64,000 nucleotides of DNA from an uncultured Bacteroidales bacterium (GTDB lineage: Bacteria > Bacteroidota > Bacteroidia > Bacteroidales > UBA932). The stretch covers positions 16,020-80,019 of the forward strand of contig CAJOHV010000003.1 of the NCBI GenBank assembly GCA_905234485.1. The letters are read 5' to 3'. The notes under the pieces are model-generated. The model had not been told where the DNA came from. It saw nothing but the letters and a program-made list of their open reading frames with translations, and did not search any database. Below are positions 48,681-57,812 of the stretch, piece by piece (within the stretch, counting starts at the first letter, position 1; every line of letters starts with the position of its first letter). Both the position numbers and the translations under genes were made by a program.

Positions 48681-49007
48681 ATGACACTTATTTCTTTACT
48701 TCAGGCGGCTCCCGCAGCCGGCCAGGCTCAGGGCAGCCAGTGGAGCTTCTGGATTATGATCATCGCGCTCTTCGCGATTATGTGGCTCTTTATGATCCGT
48801 CCGCAGCGCAAGCAGCAGAAGGAACTCGAGAAGTTCCGCAACGAACTCAAGAAGGGCGACAAAGTGATTACCGCCGGAGGTATCTACGGCAGCATCGCTG
48901 AAATCGAGGAGAGGACAGTTCTTCTCAAGGTGGACGGTGATGTGAAACTCAGGGTTGACAAGAGTTCTATCGTTCGCGACAGTTCAGACGCTCAGATGCA
49001 GAAGTAA
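48681..49007 (+). CDS. yajC: preprotein translocase accessory subunit YajC
   Basis: The 108-residue protein has one N-terminal membrane helix (WSFWIMIIALFAIMWLFMI), then RPQRKQQKELEKFRNELKKGDKVITAGGIYG, the YajC signature. YajC associates with SecDF next to SecYEG. It is followed after 6 nt by the YbbR-like gene. Confidence 0.93.
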   Translation: MTLISLLQAAPAAGQAQGSQWSFWIMIIALFAIMWLFMIRPQRKQQKELEKFRNELKKGDKVITAGGIYGSIAEIEERTVLLKVDGDVKLRVDKSSIVRDSSDAQMQK

Positions 49008-49013
49008 TCACCC

Positions 49014-49949
49014 GTGAAAAGGTCTACCTCATTCGTGCTGGCCGTGGTGGCTTCTCTGGCCATCTGGCTGATCGGCAATCTCTCGCAGGAGACCACCGGT
49101 CTGGTGAGCGTTCCCGTGGTTGCGCACAGTTCCATAGTCGGCCGCAGCGATGCCGCGATGGAGAGCGTGCAGGTCACGGCGAACGTGACCGCGTCCGGCT
49201 TCCGCCTGCTGGGGCTGTCGCTGCGCGGAGGCAGGCCTGTGAACGTGGTGATGGATCCCGAGCATTTCCGCCACACCGAAGGTGATTTCTTCACCGTTTC
49301 GGCCAATAATCTCGTTCGCTACACGGAGTCGATTTACGGCGCTCAGACCAAAGCCCAGTTCGCATCTGACTATATCACCGTGCGTTTCGCCCCCGAATCC
49401 TTCAAGAAAGTGCCAGTCGTGCCCGTCAGGCAAATCCGTTTCCGCGAGCAGTATATGCCCACGGCGGATATGAGGCTCGAGCCGGATTCGGTCCTGGTCT
49501 ACGGTATTCCTTCGCGTATTGCCGGCATCGATCAGGTGCTGACCCGCCAGATTTCGAAGTACGATGTGGACAGAAGCCTCCACGGCAAAGTCAGGCTGGA
49601 AATCCCCGCAGGGACTCGTCTGTCTGAAAAGGAGGCGTCCTATTCGCTGGACGTGTCGCGTTATGTGGGCATCAAAGAGAAGGTGAAGGTGGGCGTGCGC
49701 AACGTCCCGGAGGGGAAAGTCCTTTCCGTGTATCCTTCCACCGTGGATGTCAGTTTCCGCTTCATCTTTCCTATCAGCGGCAATCCGGCCGGTTCGGCGG
49801 ATTTCTATGTGGACTACAACGAGTTCGCCGCTTCGATAGGAGGGAAGTGTATGGTCAGGGCTGAGGGCCTCCCGGAGATGACTATTTCCTGGGAAGCGGA
49901 TCCGCAGTTCTGCGACTGTGTGGAATCCGAGGCTGCAGGACGTGAATAA
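49014..49949 (+). CDS. YbbR-like domain protein
   Basis: This 311-residue protein begins at a GTG with a membrane/signal segment (KRSTSFVLAVVASLAIWLIGN), followed by beta-rich repeats. VPVRQIRFREQYMPTADMRLEPDSVLVYG and YSLDVSRYVGIKEKVKV are typical of YbbR domains. In other bacteria the partner CdaR regulates diadenylate cyclase, but no cdaA is present here. Its end overlaps coaE by 8 nt. Confidence 0.82.
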   Translation: MKRSTSFVLAVVASLAIWLIGNLSQETTGLVSVPVVAHSSIVGRSDAAMESVQVTANVTASGFRLLGLSLRGGRPVNVVMDPEHFRHTEGDFFTVSANNLVRYTESIYGAQTKAQFASDYITVRFAPESFKKVPVVPVRQIRFREQYMPTADMRLEPDSVLVYGIPSRIAGIDQVLTRQISKYDVDRSLHGKVRLEIPAGTRLSEKEASYSLDVSRYVGIKEKVKVGVRNVPEGKVLSVYPSTVDVSFRFIFPISGNPAGSADFYVDYNEFAASIGGKCMVRAEGLPEMTISWEADPQFCDCVESEAAGRE

Positions 49950-50469
49950 GATACTCGTCACAGGGCTGATTGGTTCGGGGAAATCGGAGGTTTGCTCTTA
50001 TCTCGCCGGTCAGGGTTATCCTGTCTACGATTCTGACCGCGCCACCAAGTTGCTCTATGAGACCATTCCCGGCCTTAAGGCCGAGGTCGAACGTGCCATC
50101 GGGCGTCCGTTTTCGGAGATAGGTTCGATTTTCAGCGATTTCTCGGCCCGTAATGAACTGGAGGCTTTGGTTTATCCCCTAGTGAAGGCGGACTTTCGCC
50201 GTTTCGCGGCATCCTGCGGGGCTGAGACAGTGTTTTTCGAGTCAGCGGTGGCCTACGGAAAGGCGCAGTTCAAGGGCGAATTCGACAAAGTGGTGCTCGT
50301 GCGCGCTCCCTACGAAGTGAGGCTTGGACGTAATCCCAAGGTGGCTCAGAGGGATGCGGCGCAGCAGGAAATGCCCCTGGAAGAGGCTGACTACATAATT
50401 GAGAATAATTCGGGTCTGCAGGAATTGCACGACCAGGTTAAGGAAATGATAAAAACGTTTAAGATATGA
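49942..50469 (+). CDS. coaE: dephospho-CoA kinase
   Basis: CoaE phosphorylates dephospho-CoA in the last step of CoA synthesis. The P-loop is TGLIGSGKSEV. I prefer the GTG at 49942 (VNKILVTGL), because CoaE proteins normally start a few residues before the P-loop; the track ATG at 49918 would overlap ybbR by 32 nt. This gives 175 residues, shorter than the usual ~200. PVYDSDRATKLLYE is the acceptor-site segment. It overlaps the DUF5606 gene by 4 nt. Confidence 0.87.
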   Translation: MNKILVTGLIGSGKSEVCSYLAGQGYPVYDSDRATKLLYETIPGLKAEVERAIGRPFSEIGSIFSDFSARNELEALVYPLVKADFRRFAASCGAETVFFESAVAYGKAQFKGEFDKVVLVRAPYEVRLGRNPKVAQRDAAQQEMPLEEADYIIENNSGLQELHDQVKEMIKTFKI

Positions 50470-50885
50470 AAACAGATCTGTCAAAGATTCTTTCGGTTTC
50501 GGGACAGCACGGACTGTACCGTTATCTCGCTCAGGCTCGCGGCGGCATCATCGCCGAGGCTCTCGCAGATGGAAAGAGGACGGTGTTCGACGTAAGGAAC
50601 CGAATCACCACCCTCGCGGATATTTCCATCTTCACGGATGAAGGTGAAATGAAACTTGCCGACGTGTTCCTCGCGCTTCAGAAGGCGCTGGATGGCAAGG
50701 AGGCCCCTTCCTCCAAGGCGGCTGACGCAGACCTTAAGGCAGTCTTTAAGAAAGCGGTTCCCACCTACGACGGAGACCGTTTCTATGTGTCCCATATGCG
50801 TAAGATCGCAGACTGGTACAACGAACTCTTAAAGTACGCTTCTTTCGATTTTGAAACCGAAGAAGAACAGCCCGCTGAGGCTTAG
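50466..50885 (+). CDS. DUF5606 family protein
   Basis: The 139-residue protein has the Bacteroidota DUF5606 pattern: LSKILSVSGQHGLYRYLAQARGG at the N-terminus, FDVRNRITTLADISIFT, and an acidic C-terminus. The N-terminal part resembles a small barrel of the Sm or beta type, but the function is unknown. It sits between coaE and rimO, and the rimO start lies inside its 3' end. Confidence 0.82.
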   Translation: MKTDLSKILSVSGQHGLYRYLAQARGGIIAEALADGKRTVFDVRNRITTLADISIFTDEGEMKLADVFLALQKALDGKEAPSSKAADADLKAVFKKAVPTYDGDRFYVSHMRKIADWYNELLKYASFDFETEEEQPAEA

Positions 50886-52176
50886 GGCAGTTACTCTCGG
50901 TTGTTCGAAAAACCGCGTGGACACCGAACATCTCCTCTCGCAACTGGGAGGAGATTTCGTCGTTGTCCCCGAAAGTTCATCGGAAGCGGTAGATTACCTT
51001 TTGATTAACACCTGCGGCTTTATCGGCGATGCCAAACAGGAAAGCATAGATGCCATCCTGGAGGCCGTGGAACTCAAGAAACAGGGCTCGGTTCGCAGGC
51101 TGGTGGTGTTCGGCTGTCTCAGCCAACGCTATTCCCGGGAACTGCCAGGGCTCATACCGGAGGTGGACGCCTGGTTCGGCGCGCGCGATTTCGATCCGCT
51201 GCTGCGCTATCTGGGAGTCACTCCGGACCATTCAAAGTGCGTCAAACGTGTCCCGACCGACTGCGGACCGGGAACGGCCTATCTTAAGATTTCCGAGGGT
51301 TGCGACAGGCGCTGCTCATATTGCGCCATTCCTTTCATCCGCGGGGCTCATCGCTCTGTGCCTATGGAGGAATTGGTTGAGGAGGCTAAGAATCTCGCAT
51401 CCAATGGCGTCAAGGAACTGGTGCTTATCGCACAGGACACAACCTACTACGGCCTTGATCTTTATCGCCGCCGAGCTCTGGCGGAACTGATAAGGAAACT
51501 CTCCGAGATTCCGGAGATCGAATGGATACGTATCCATTATTCCTACCCGGCCGATTTCCCCGATGACGTGCTCGAGGAGATGGCTGTGAATCCGAAAGTG
51601 TGCAAGTACCTGGATATTCCTCTCCAGCATATTTCCGACGATGTGCTCGCCAAAATGAGGCGCCATGTGGACGGGGCGTGGACTCGTCATCTGATCTCGG
51701 AGTTACGCTCGCGTGTGCCGGGCGTGGTCCTTCGCACCACTATGATTGTGGGCCATCCGGGAGAAGGGGAGAAGGAGTTCTCTGAACTGCTTGATTTCTG
51801 CCGGGAGGCAGGATTCGAGAGGCTGGGCGCCTTTATATACAGCGAGGAAGAAGGCACCTACGGTGCGGAGCATTTCGAGGATGATGTGCCTTCTGAAGTA
51901 AAGCAGCAGAGGCTGGACACCCTGATGCAGCAACAGGCGGACATCTCTTTGGCGTTCAATAAGGGACGCATTGGCTCCATCGAGCGCGTGATGGTGGATT
52001 CCGTCGCTCCCGGCGGAAAACTTGTCTGCCGCAGCCAGTACGAAAGTCCGGATGTGGACGGGGAGATAATAGTTTCTGTTCCGGACGGAGTCGATCTGAA
52101 TTCTATGCCGGGCAAGTTCGCTCAGGTGCGCATCACGGGGGCGGATCTTTATGACTTGGCGGCGAAACTGATCTGA
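50851..52176 (+). CDS. rimO: ribosomal protein S12 methylthiotransferase RimO
   Basis: RimO methylthiolates an Asp of ribosomal protein S12. The protein has AVTLGCSKNRVDTEHLL, the radical-SAM motif CDRRCSYCAIPFIRG, and a C-terminal TRAM domain. The only plausible start codons in frame ahead of the conserved N-terminus are non-ATG, and the TTG at 50851 (441 residues) overlaps the DUF5606 gene by 35 nt, which suggests translational coupling. Its 3' end overlaps the convergent zinc-ribbon gene by 28 nt. Confidence 0.92.
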   Translation: MKPKKNSPLRLRAVTLGCSKNRVDTEHLLSQLGGDFVVVPESSSEAVDYLLINTCGFIGDAKQESIDAILEAVELKKQGSVRRLVVFGCLSQRYSRELPGLIPEVDAWFGARDFDPLLRYLGVTPDHSKCVKRVPTDCGPGTAYLKISEGCDRRCSYCAIPFIRGAHRSVPMEELVEEAKNLASNGVKELVLIAQDTTYYGLDLYRRRALAELIRKLSEIPEIEWIRIHYSYPADFPDDVLEEMAVNPKVCKYLDIPLQHISDDVLAKMRRHVDGAWTRHLISELRSRVPGVVLRTTMIVGHPGEGEKEFSELLDFCREAGFERLGAFIYSEEEGTYGAEHFEDDVPSEVKQQRLDTLMQQQADISLAFNKGRIGSIERVMVDSVAPGGKLVCRSQYESPDVDGEIIVSVPDGVDLNSMPGKFAQVRITGADLYDLAAKLI

Positions 52177-52559
52177 CCATTTTCCACCTGTCTTTCCTTC
52201 TTATAATCAGGCATTTGCGTTATTCGCGACAATTTTGTTTTTGATACATCGTACCTAATGTCGAAGCATTCGCAGCGTATGCTTCCGCTTCCTATTTCCA
52301 CCAGTCTCGTGAAATAATCAGGCTTGAATCCCATCGCCTCTACCAACGGGGTAATCCAGACTGTCCGGCCGGACTGGAGCAGGGCGGTCAGTATTTCGTG
52401 GTTATTATTCAGCACGCTCATCACTGATGCGCGTTTCTTTCTGATCCGGCTTTTCCTTTTGTTGTGCCAGGTGTCCTTGCAATGCTCGCTGCAGTACAAC
52501 TTGTCCATTCTGCCGTGCAGCGGCGCTCCGCAGTTCAGACAATACTTTTGCTTTTCCAT
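52149..52559 (-). CDS. zinc-ribbon protein of unknown function
   Basis: This 136-residue protein starts with a CxxC...CxxxC zinc-finger (YCLNCGAPLHGRMDKLYCSEHC) followed by a very basic stretch (KDTWHNKRKSRIRKKRAS). The middle (GRTVWITPLVEAMGFKPDYFTR) looks like a small helix-turn segment, and a hydrophilic C-terminus follows. A nucleic-acid-binding role is plausible from the ribbon and basic patch, but I know no function. It is more A/T-rich than rimO, which it overlaps. Confidence 0.72.
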   Translation of the reverse strand: MEKQKYCLNCGAPLHGRMDKLYCSEHCKDTWHNKRKSRIRKKRASVMSVLNNNHEILTALLQSGRTVWITPLVEAMGFKPDYFTRLVEIGSGSIRCECFDIRYDVSKTKLSRITQMPDYKKERQVENGQISFAAKS

Positions 52560-52850
52560 AGCGGCAAACTAGCGAATACTCCGTCACTACGAACACCCTA
52601 AAAAATTATTTTTCATAATAATATTTCTTTAGGTCGTAAAGATTTCTTTTCGGTGGGGGATCTACTTCAATTAATTATCGTTTGAAGTGAAAGAAAAGGC
52701 ATAATTCTTAAAGATTCGTATTTATTTGCCGAATCCCGTCACAATCGCATCTCTGGCCGATTATTACTCCCCACCTTTGCATTACTCCCTTCGGGCCGCG
52801 GACCTACGGGGAGAGGAAAAGTTAAACCTATAATACTAAAGAAAAACTTT
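52560..52850 (+). other. A/T-rich leader region upstream of ssb
   Basis: This 291-nt gap has no credible ORF. It is A/T-rich up to about 52740. A CACCTTTG at 52774-52781 resembles a -7 box with a non-consensus first base, but a matching -33 box is not clear. Shortly before ssb, CTCCC and GGGAG flank a GC-rich stretch (about 52786-52816) that could form a leader hairpin. I see no inverted repeat pair long enough to suggest an invertible promoter. Confidence 0.4.
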
Positions 52851-53198
52851 ATGGAACAATTAAACCGAATCGAGTTGAGAGGAGTCATAGGCACCATCAA
52901 GACTCAAACCGTCTCCGGAAGTAAGATGTCGAGGTTCTCAGTTGCCACATCGAGGGCCTACAAAGACAAAGAGGGCGTAGCGCAGATAGACACGACATGG
53001 CACAATGTCATCGCCTGGGAAAACGACAGGATCAAGGATCTGGATAAACTCAAGCAAGGCAGCAAAGTGTATGTGCTCGGAAGACTCCATACTCAGAAAT
53101 ATGTGGGGCAGGACGGAATTGAGAAAACCTCTTTTGAGGTCGTAGCCTTGAGGGTATCGATTATAGAATCCGACGAACCTCTCCAGTACGAAATGTAA
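52851..53198 (+). CDS. single-stranded DNA-binding protein, short form
   Basis: The 115-residue protein is an OB-fold SSB (NRIELRGVIGTIKTQTVSGSKMSRFSVATS, TTWHNVIAWEND, GSKVYVLGRLHTQKY). It lacks the long acidic tail ending in DDDIPF that recruits partners in canonical SSB and stops at LQYEM. It is probably a second SSB and not the essential copy. It lies 39 nt upstream of the fimbrial genes on the same strand with no obvious terminator between, so it may be co-transcribed with them. Confidence 0.88.
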   Translation: MEQLNRIELRGVIGTIKTQTVSGSKMSRFSVATSRAYKDKEGVAQIDTTWHNVIAWENDRIKDLDKLKQGSKVYVLGRLHTQKYVGQDGIEKTSFEVVALRVSIIESDEPLQYEM

Positions 53199-53237
53199 CC
53201 CTTTTTATTTTTAACCTGACTAAACTTTTATATAAAA

Positions 53238-54215
53238 ATGAAACACGTATTAAGCAATTATTTCTTAACGGCATTGGCTCTGACCGCGCTCTTTTCTTCT
53301 TGCAACAAGTTTGAGGGAGCCGCCCCTGAAAGCGCTCCAGAGCAAAGATATAACATAGATGTTACTTTGGGCGGAGCGGCCATGGAGGTGGAAACCAAGG
53401 CTACGGGAGAGGCTGCGACAGTGGCTGCAAACGAGGCGAGTGTAACCTCCCTTCAGGTACTCGTTTTCAGAGGTGATTTCCTGGACGCCTACGGCACGTC
53501 GAACTCCACTTCGGTCTCGGTTTCCTGCACTGCGGGAACCAGGACGATCTATGCTGTCGTGAACGGACCGGATCTTTCAGCAGTAACTTCGCTTGCCGCT
53601 CTTGAAAGCACGGTCGTGGACTTGTCTGCAAACTCCACAAATTCGTTCGTGATGGTGGGAAAGACGTCGACTACTCTTCCCGGGACGAAGTCGGTCACTG
53701 TCCCCGTGTCGAGGATGGTATCGAGAATAGTCCTCAAGAAGATAACGCGTAATTTCCTCGCCCCGTCACTTCAGGGTTTGTCGTTCAGGGTGGATTCCAT
53801 CTATGTCGTCAACGCAGCCGGCAATATCAATTACAAATTGGACGCGGCTCCCGGCAAATGGTACAACCAGTCCAAAGACAAAGGAGAACTGCCGGCGCTG
53901 CTCAGAGACACTCCAGGTGCGACTATCGCGAACAACGCCTCTTATTCGACCCCTCACTATTTCTATGTGATGCCGAATCCGGCGACATCGAAAACCACAA
54001 GACTGGTGATTGTGGCCACTGTGGGCACACATAAGTACTATTATCCTGTGAATCTGCCTGCGATGCAGAATAACAAGTCTTATGAGATAGCGGGAGTGAC
54101 AATAAAGAGAGGAGGCAGCGACAACCCGGATAATCCGGTTTCTTCGGATGATATTTCCTTCAGCGTGACGGTCTCCGGCTGGACGACCAGCGACATCGCG
54201 GAACAGATAATCTAG
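53238..54215 (+). CDS. FimA/Mfa1-type fimbrillin lipoprotein
   Basis: The 325-residue protein has a lipoprotein signal with LFSSC as lipobox, then beta-rich domains with typical fimbrillin features: VTSLQVLVFRGDFLDAY, RTIYAVVNGPDLS and VPVSRMVSRIVLKKI. In this family lipidated precursors are trimmed by a gingipain-like protease and assemble by strand donation; the C-terminal VTVSGWTTSDIAEQII is a candidate donor strand. The next gene starts 7 nt downstream. Confidence 0.83.
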   Translation: MKHVLSNYFLTALALTALFSSCNKFEGAAPESAPEQRYNIDVTLGGAAMEVETKATGEAATVAANEASVTSLQVLVFRGDFLDAYGTSNSTSVSVSCTAGTRTIYAVVNGPDLSAVTSLAALESTVVDLSANSTNSFVMVGKTSTTLPGTKSVTVPVSRMVSRIVLKKITRNFLAPSLQGLSFRVDSIYVVNAAGNINYKLDAAPGKWYNQSKDKGELPALLRDTPGATIANNASYSTPHYFYVMPNPATSKTTRLVIVATVGTHKYYYPVNLPAMQNNKSYEIAGVTIKRGGSDNPDNPVSSDDISFSVTVSGWTTSDIAEQII

Positions 54216-54222
54216 CGGAAAG

Positions 54223-54993
54223 ATGAGAACCTTACCTTTCATATGTATGTGCACCTTTTGTTTGGCCTCTTGTTCGATTAAGACAGACAGAACTGCCTGT
54301 CCGGGCCTTGTGTGCCTGACGCTCAGAGGCGGGGACGAAGACCTTATGCAGGTGTTTGCCGAGGGAGTATCCTCATGCTATGAAGGGCAGATATCCAAGG
54401 ACGGCGACGCAGCGGAGTTGAGTTTCGAAATCGAAAGAGGTCCCCTCAGCCTCTCGGTTATGAGCGGCCTTCACTCCTGCACGCTGGAAGACGGAAAAGT
54501 GATGATAGAGCAGGGTTCCGAGATGGACCAGTTATATGCATTCTCGGATAGTTTAGGAGTTTATTCAGATATAGAGGAATACTCAGGTGTTGTTCATAAG
54601 CAGTTTGCCCTGCTCTATCTCACGATTATCGAATCCGAAAGCGATGCCTATCCTTTCTATGTCAAGGTCAAAGGCAGCGTCTGCGGAATGGATCGCAAAA
54701 GCCTGTCACCTGTTAGGGGGCCATTCTCCAGGATAGTCCATCCGGTGATTGGTGAGTACCACGTCGTCTGCCTCCCTCGTCAGTCCGACGATTCGCTGGA
54801 ATTAGAATTCTACGATAAGGATATGACCAAGGCGGACGATGCTCCCGTGGACAAGATCGCCCTTGGTGATTATATCAGGGCTGCCGGATACGATTGGGGA
54901 AGCGAAGACCTTGAGGATTTGTATGTGAAAGTGGATTACACCAATGCAGGAGTGTCGGTTCAGATTCGCGAATGGGAAAAGATAGTATTATGA
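54223..54993 (+). CDS. FimB/Mfa2-type fimbrial anchor lipoprotein
   Basis: This 256-residue protein has the lipobox LASC and, right after it, the RTACPGLVCLTL pattern seen in FimB/Mfa2 anchors. Such proteins hold the fimbria in the outer membrane and limit its length. No transmembrane segment follows the signal. It lies between the fimbrillin and the large tip-like protein, overlapping the latter by 4 nt (ATGA). Confidence 0.78.
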   Translation: MRTLPFICMCTFCLASCSIKTDRTACPGLVCLTLRGGDEDLMQVFAEGVSSCYEGQISKDGDAAELSFEIERGPLSLSVMSGLHSCTLEDGKVMIEQGSEMDQLYAFSDSLGVYSDIEEYSGVVHKQFALLYLTIIESESDAYPFYVKVKGSVCGMDRKSLSPVRGPFSRIVHPVIGEYHVVCLPRQSDDSLELEFYDKDMTKADDAPVDKIALGDYIRAAGYDWGSEDLEDLYVKVDYTNAGVSVQIREWEKIVL

Positions 54994-57809
54994 GAAAGAT
55001 GATAATAATAGGGGCGATGACGGTCCTTTCCGTGCTGTCGTGCGAGCCGCTGGAAAAAAGCCCCGAGGTGCAGACTCAGCAGGAAGGCAAAGTCTGCGTT
55101 TCCGTCAAGGCGGCCGGTGATACGAAAAGTTCGATGTCAGTCTCTGAAACAGCCGTGTCGAACATCAACGTGTATGCCTACCGCAGTGGCGTTCTGGAAA
55201 TGGAAACCTATGCTGCCGCTGATGAGGTGGAACTGCTGCTGGTCAGAAACGCTGTCTATAAGATATATGCCCTTGCAAACTGCGGCGAGGTCCACGCGCC
55301 CCTTCAAGAGAGCGACCTTGCCTCTCTGAGCCTGTCTCCCTCTGATATGGCGATGTGTTTTCGCGAAGGGCGTGAAATCACTGCCGGCGCATCCCAAGCC
55401 CCGCTGATAATCCCTCTCACGCGACTTTTCGCCCGCTACATACTCTTGCTGGACAAGAATCTCGAGAAATGCGACTATCGTATTACTTCAGTAAGAGTCA
55501 GGCAGCAGGCGGCCGCCGTGAATCCTTTCGCGTCGGCGAGCGCGGCAGCGCAGACTGCCGACGGCGACAGCGCCTCGGCGGCCGATCTTATAGCACTGAA
55601 CAATGGTCAGGCCGCAGTGTTCTACGTTCCGGAAAACTGCCAGGGAGTACTTCTTCCCGGCAATTCGGATCCTTGGGCAAAGATTCCCGCGAATATAGCT
55701 GCGGATAAGCGCAGTTTGTGTTCTTATCTCCATATAGAAGGGGAGTGGACTACCAATGGGGCTACAGCCGATCTCAGTTTAAACTTGATGCTGGGGGCGG
55801 ACAATTGCTCTGATTTTAACATTGTCAGGAATTCCTCAGTGACCATCACGCTTTCGCTGAGTGATTCCGGAACGATCAAGAGCAGCTGGAAGGTGGATAT
55901 GGATAATCTGGACGATCAGAGAGTCCTTTCGTTCCCGAACTCGAACTATGTGGTGATGCAGGAAGACGGATGGACCATGATTCCTCTTACCGTCAGTCCG
56001 GCCAACCTCTCGTACACAGCCAGTCTCAGCGGTTCAGAGTATCCCTTCATGGAGGTGAAGGTGGAAAACGGCGTGGTATATGTCCGCGGAATATATTACG
56101 GCGACCTGCGGCCGGTGTCCGTTCTTACGGTAACCACGTGGGACGGCAGAGTTTCGGCCTCCACCAACTTGACGCTCAACTATAAGATGGGGGCCTTCAC
56201 AAACTACACTTATTCCCGTCCAGACCATCCGGGGCAATATGGTTATTTGCAGCTCTATGGGGTGGGCGAGTCGGATCCCGTGATGATAGAGACGGACGAG
56301 TGGCACACTACCATCGCCGGATTTAAAACAGCTGCGGAGAATATCGAGTATCACTACGACTCGGGGCGAAATGTGGAGTACTATATCGCGCATAACCAGC
56401 GAAAAGTCTATATCAGGAAGCTGGGTACCGATGGCGGAACATCGTATGTGCAGATGACTCAGCACCACACAAGAACGAAGATTTTTATGTCCTCGGCGGT
56501 GAATCCCGGCCTTAAGATAGACGACGCTGTGGTGTGCGAATCGGGCAATCTGCAGTACGATCAGTCACGAGCTCTTTATTATGATTCTGTGGCATACATA
56601 TATCTGTTGGATAAAAAAGGCGTACGCCTGGATCTGGCGTCCTTCAAAGTCCCTGATGATCTGCTTTCATATAAGAATCTGACGACATCGCAGCAGGATC
56701 GCCTCGGCGAGTTCCTGACCATGTACGGAGCCCCGTCTTTTAGCAGTGGATCTGAAATCGGTTATGTGAATGAAACGATTGCGGGAGCGAATTGCGCGGA
56801 AATAGCACAAACGGGTAACCTTGCGAAAGTCTTTCTTTACGGAATGGCTGACTTCGGTTCATCCTATCCTACCTACACGATAGGTGCAGAGATGACGTTG
56901 GCAAGCGGCGATAGTTTGAGCGGAAGCGGAACCGTCACTGGAAAACCGGCTTTCCCCTCCCAACGATATCTGGGCTCCTTTTATAATTATCAAGTCGCTT
57001 CAGGTACATTGAGAAGCAATACGACTATTCTGGATTTTACTTCAGGAGGGACGTATGCGGCCCCGACCCCGAACGGCGTGAGCTGGAGGGTGGTGCATAT
57101 TGACGGTAATTCGGCCGATAACCCGTCGACTGCCTACTTGTCCGGTTCAGTGGACAATTACTCTGAGGGCGCATCTTTGTCCGGAACCACTCTGACATTC
57201 GCACCAATGAGCAGTAATATGTTTCCTGCATGCGGATCTCTAGGGCTGAGGGGGAAGGTTACTAATCCTCATTCAGGCAAGTCGTACATGGGCTATTATA
57301 CGCTGGATCTCGTGCTTTATCTTTCTTTTGGCTGCTCGGTGCAATTTATGCTGAAGAGAATGTACGTGCTTTTCGTACCCTTCTGTGAATATGCGCTGGC
57401 GAATGACAACCAGACCATGTGGACTAATTGTTTCCCGTCCGGAATAGGTGTAACCAGCGCCTACAACTCAAATAATTATCCGATCTGGAATCTCCTTTTG
57501 AGCCCCGGCAGTAAACTGTGGGTCAGCCAAGATCCTCTCCCGTCCACTCATGAGGAACTCCTGCAAGCTATTAACTCCCATCCGGAGTTGTTCCGCTTCA
57601 CTTTTCATCTGAACGGAGCCGACTATAATTCCTTGATTCTGGACCGTTCGGCGACAGCGCTGTCAGGCGCGGGGGATTGGAATGTTGACGGCAGCAAAGG
57701 ATACTACCGCATAATGAGGCAATATGATTTAGGGAATCTGGATAATGATAAATACAACGGCCTCGAAAACTACATTCTCGAGGCCGCGTATGACAGTTTC
57801 AATCTGTAA
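54990..57809 (+). CDS. large fimbrial tip/accessory protein (DUF4906-like)
   Basis: The start at 54990 gives a lipoprotein signal (MRKMIIIGAMTVLSVLSC) and 939 residues. The N-terminal ~350 residues resemble a fimbrillin (VSNINVYAYRSGVLEME), and the rest is long and beta-rich with many Ser/Thr/Asn/Gly residues, as in the tip proteins encoded in Mfa/Fim operons. Adhesion is inferred. The last codons carry a 9-bp hairpin (CGGCCTCGA/TCGAGGCCG) without a T-tract. The convergent transporter gene begins 3 nt later. Confidence 0.75.
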   Translation: MRKMIIIGAMTVLSVLSCEPLEKSPEVQTQQEGKVCVSVKAAGDTKSSMSVSETAVSNINVYAYRSGVLEMETYAAADEVELLLVRNAVYKIYALANCGEVHAPLQESDLASLSLSPSDMAMCFREGREITAGASQAPLIIPLTRLFARYILLLDKNLEKCDYRITSVRVRQQAAAVNPFASASAAAQTADGDSASAADLIALNNGQAAVFYVPENCQGVLLPGNSDPWAKIPANIAADKRSLCSYLHIEGEWTTNGATADLSLNLMLGADNCSDFNIVRNSSVTITLSLSDSGTIKSSWKVDMDNLDDQRVLSFPNSNYVVMQEDGWTMIPLTVSPANLSYTASLSGSEYPFMEVKVENGVVYVRGIYYGDLRPVSVLTVTTWDGRVSASTNLTLNYKMGAFTNYTYSRPDHPGQYGYLQLYGVGESDPVMIETDEWHTTIAGFKTAAENIEYHYDSGRNVEYYIAHNQRKVYIRKLGTDGGTSYVQMTQHHTRTKIFMSSAVNPGLKIDDAVVCESGNLQYDQSRALYYDSVAYIYLLDKKGVRLDLASFKVPDDLLSYKNLTTSQQDRLGEFLTMYGAPSFSSGSEIGYVNETIAGANCAEIAQTGNLAKVFLYGMADFGSSYPTYTIGAEMTLASGDSLSGSGTVTGKPAFPSQRYLGSFYNYQVASGTLRSNTTILDFTSGGTYAAPTPNGVSWRVVHIDGNSADNPSTAYLSGSVDNYSEGASLSGTTLTFAPMSSNMFPACGSLGLRGKVTNPHSGKSYMGYYTLDLVLYLSFGCSVQFMLKRMYVLFVPFCEYALANDNQTMWTNCFPSGIGVTSAYNSNNYPIWNLLLSPGSKLWVSQDPLPSTHEELLQAINSHPELFRFTFHLNGADYNSLILDRSATALSGAGDWNVDGSKGYYRIMRQYDLGNLDNDKYNGLENYILEAAYDSFNL

Positions 57810-57812
57810 GGA

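Noticed and set aside
52560-52850. Invertible fimbrial promoter
   Set aside because: I found no pair of inverted repeats flanking a promoter-sized segment and no recombinase gene nearby.
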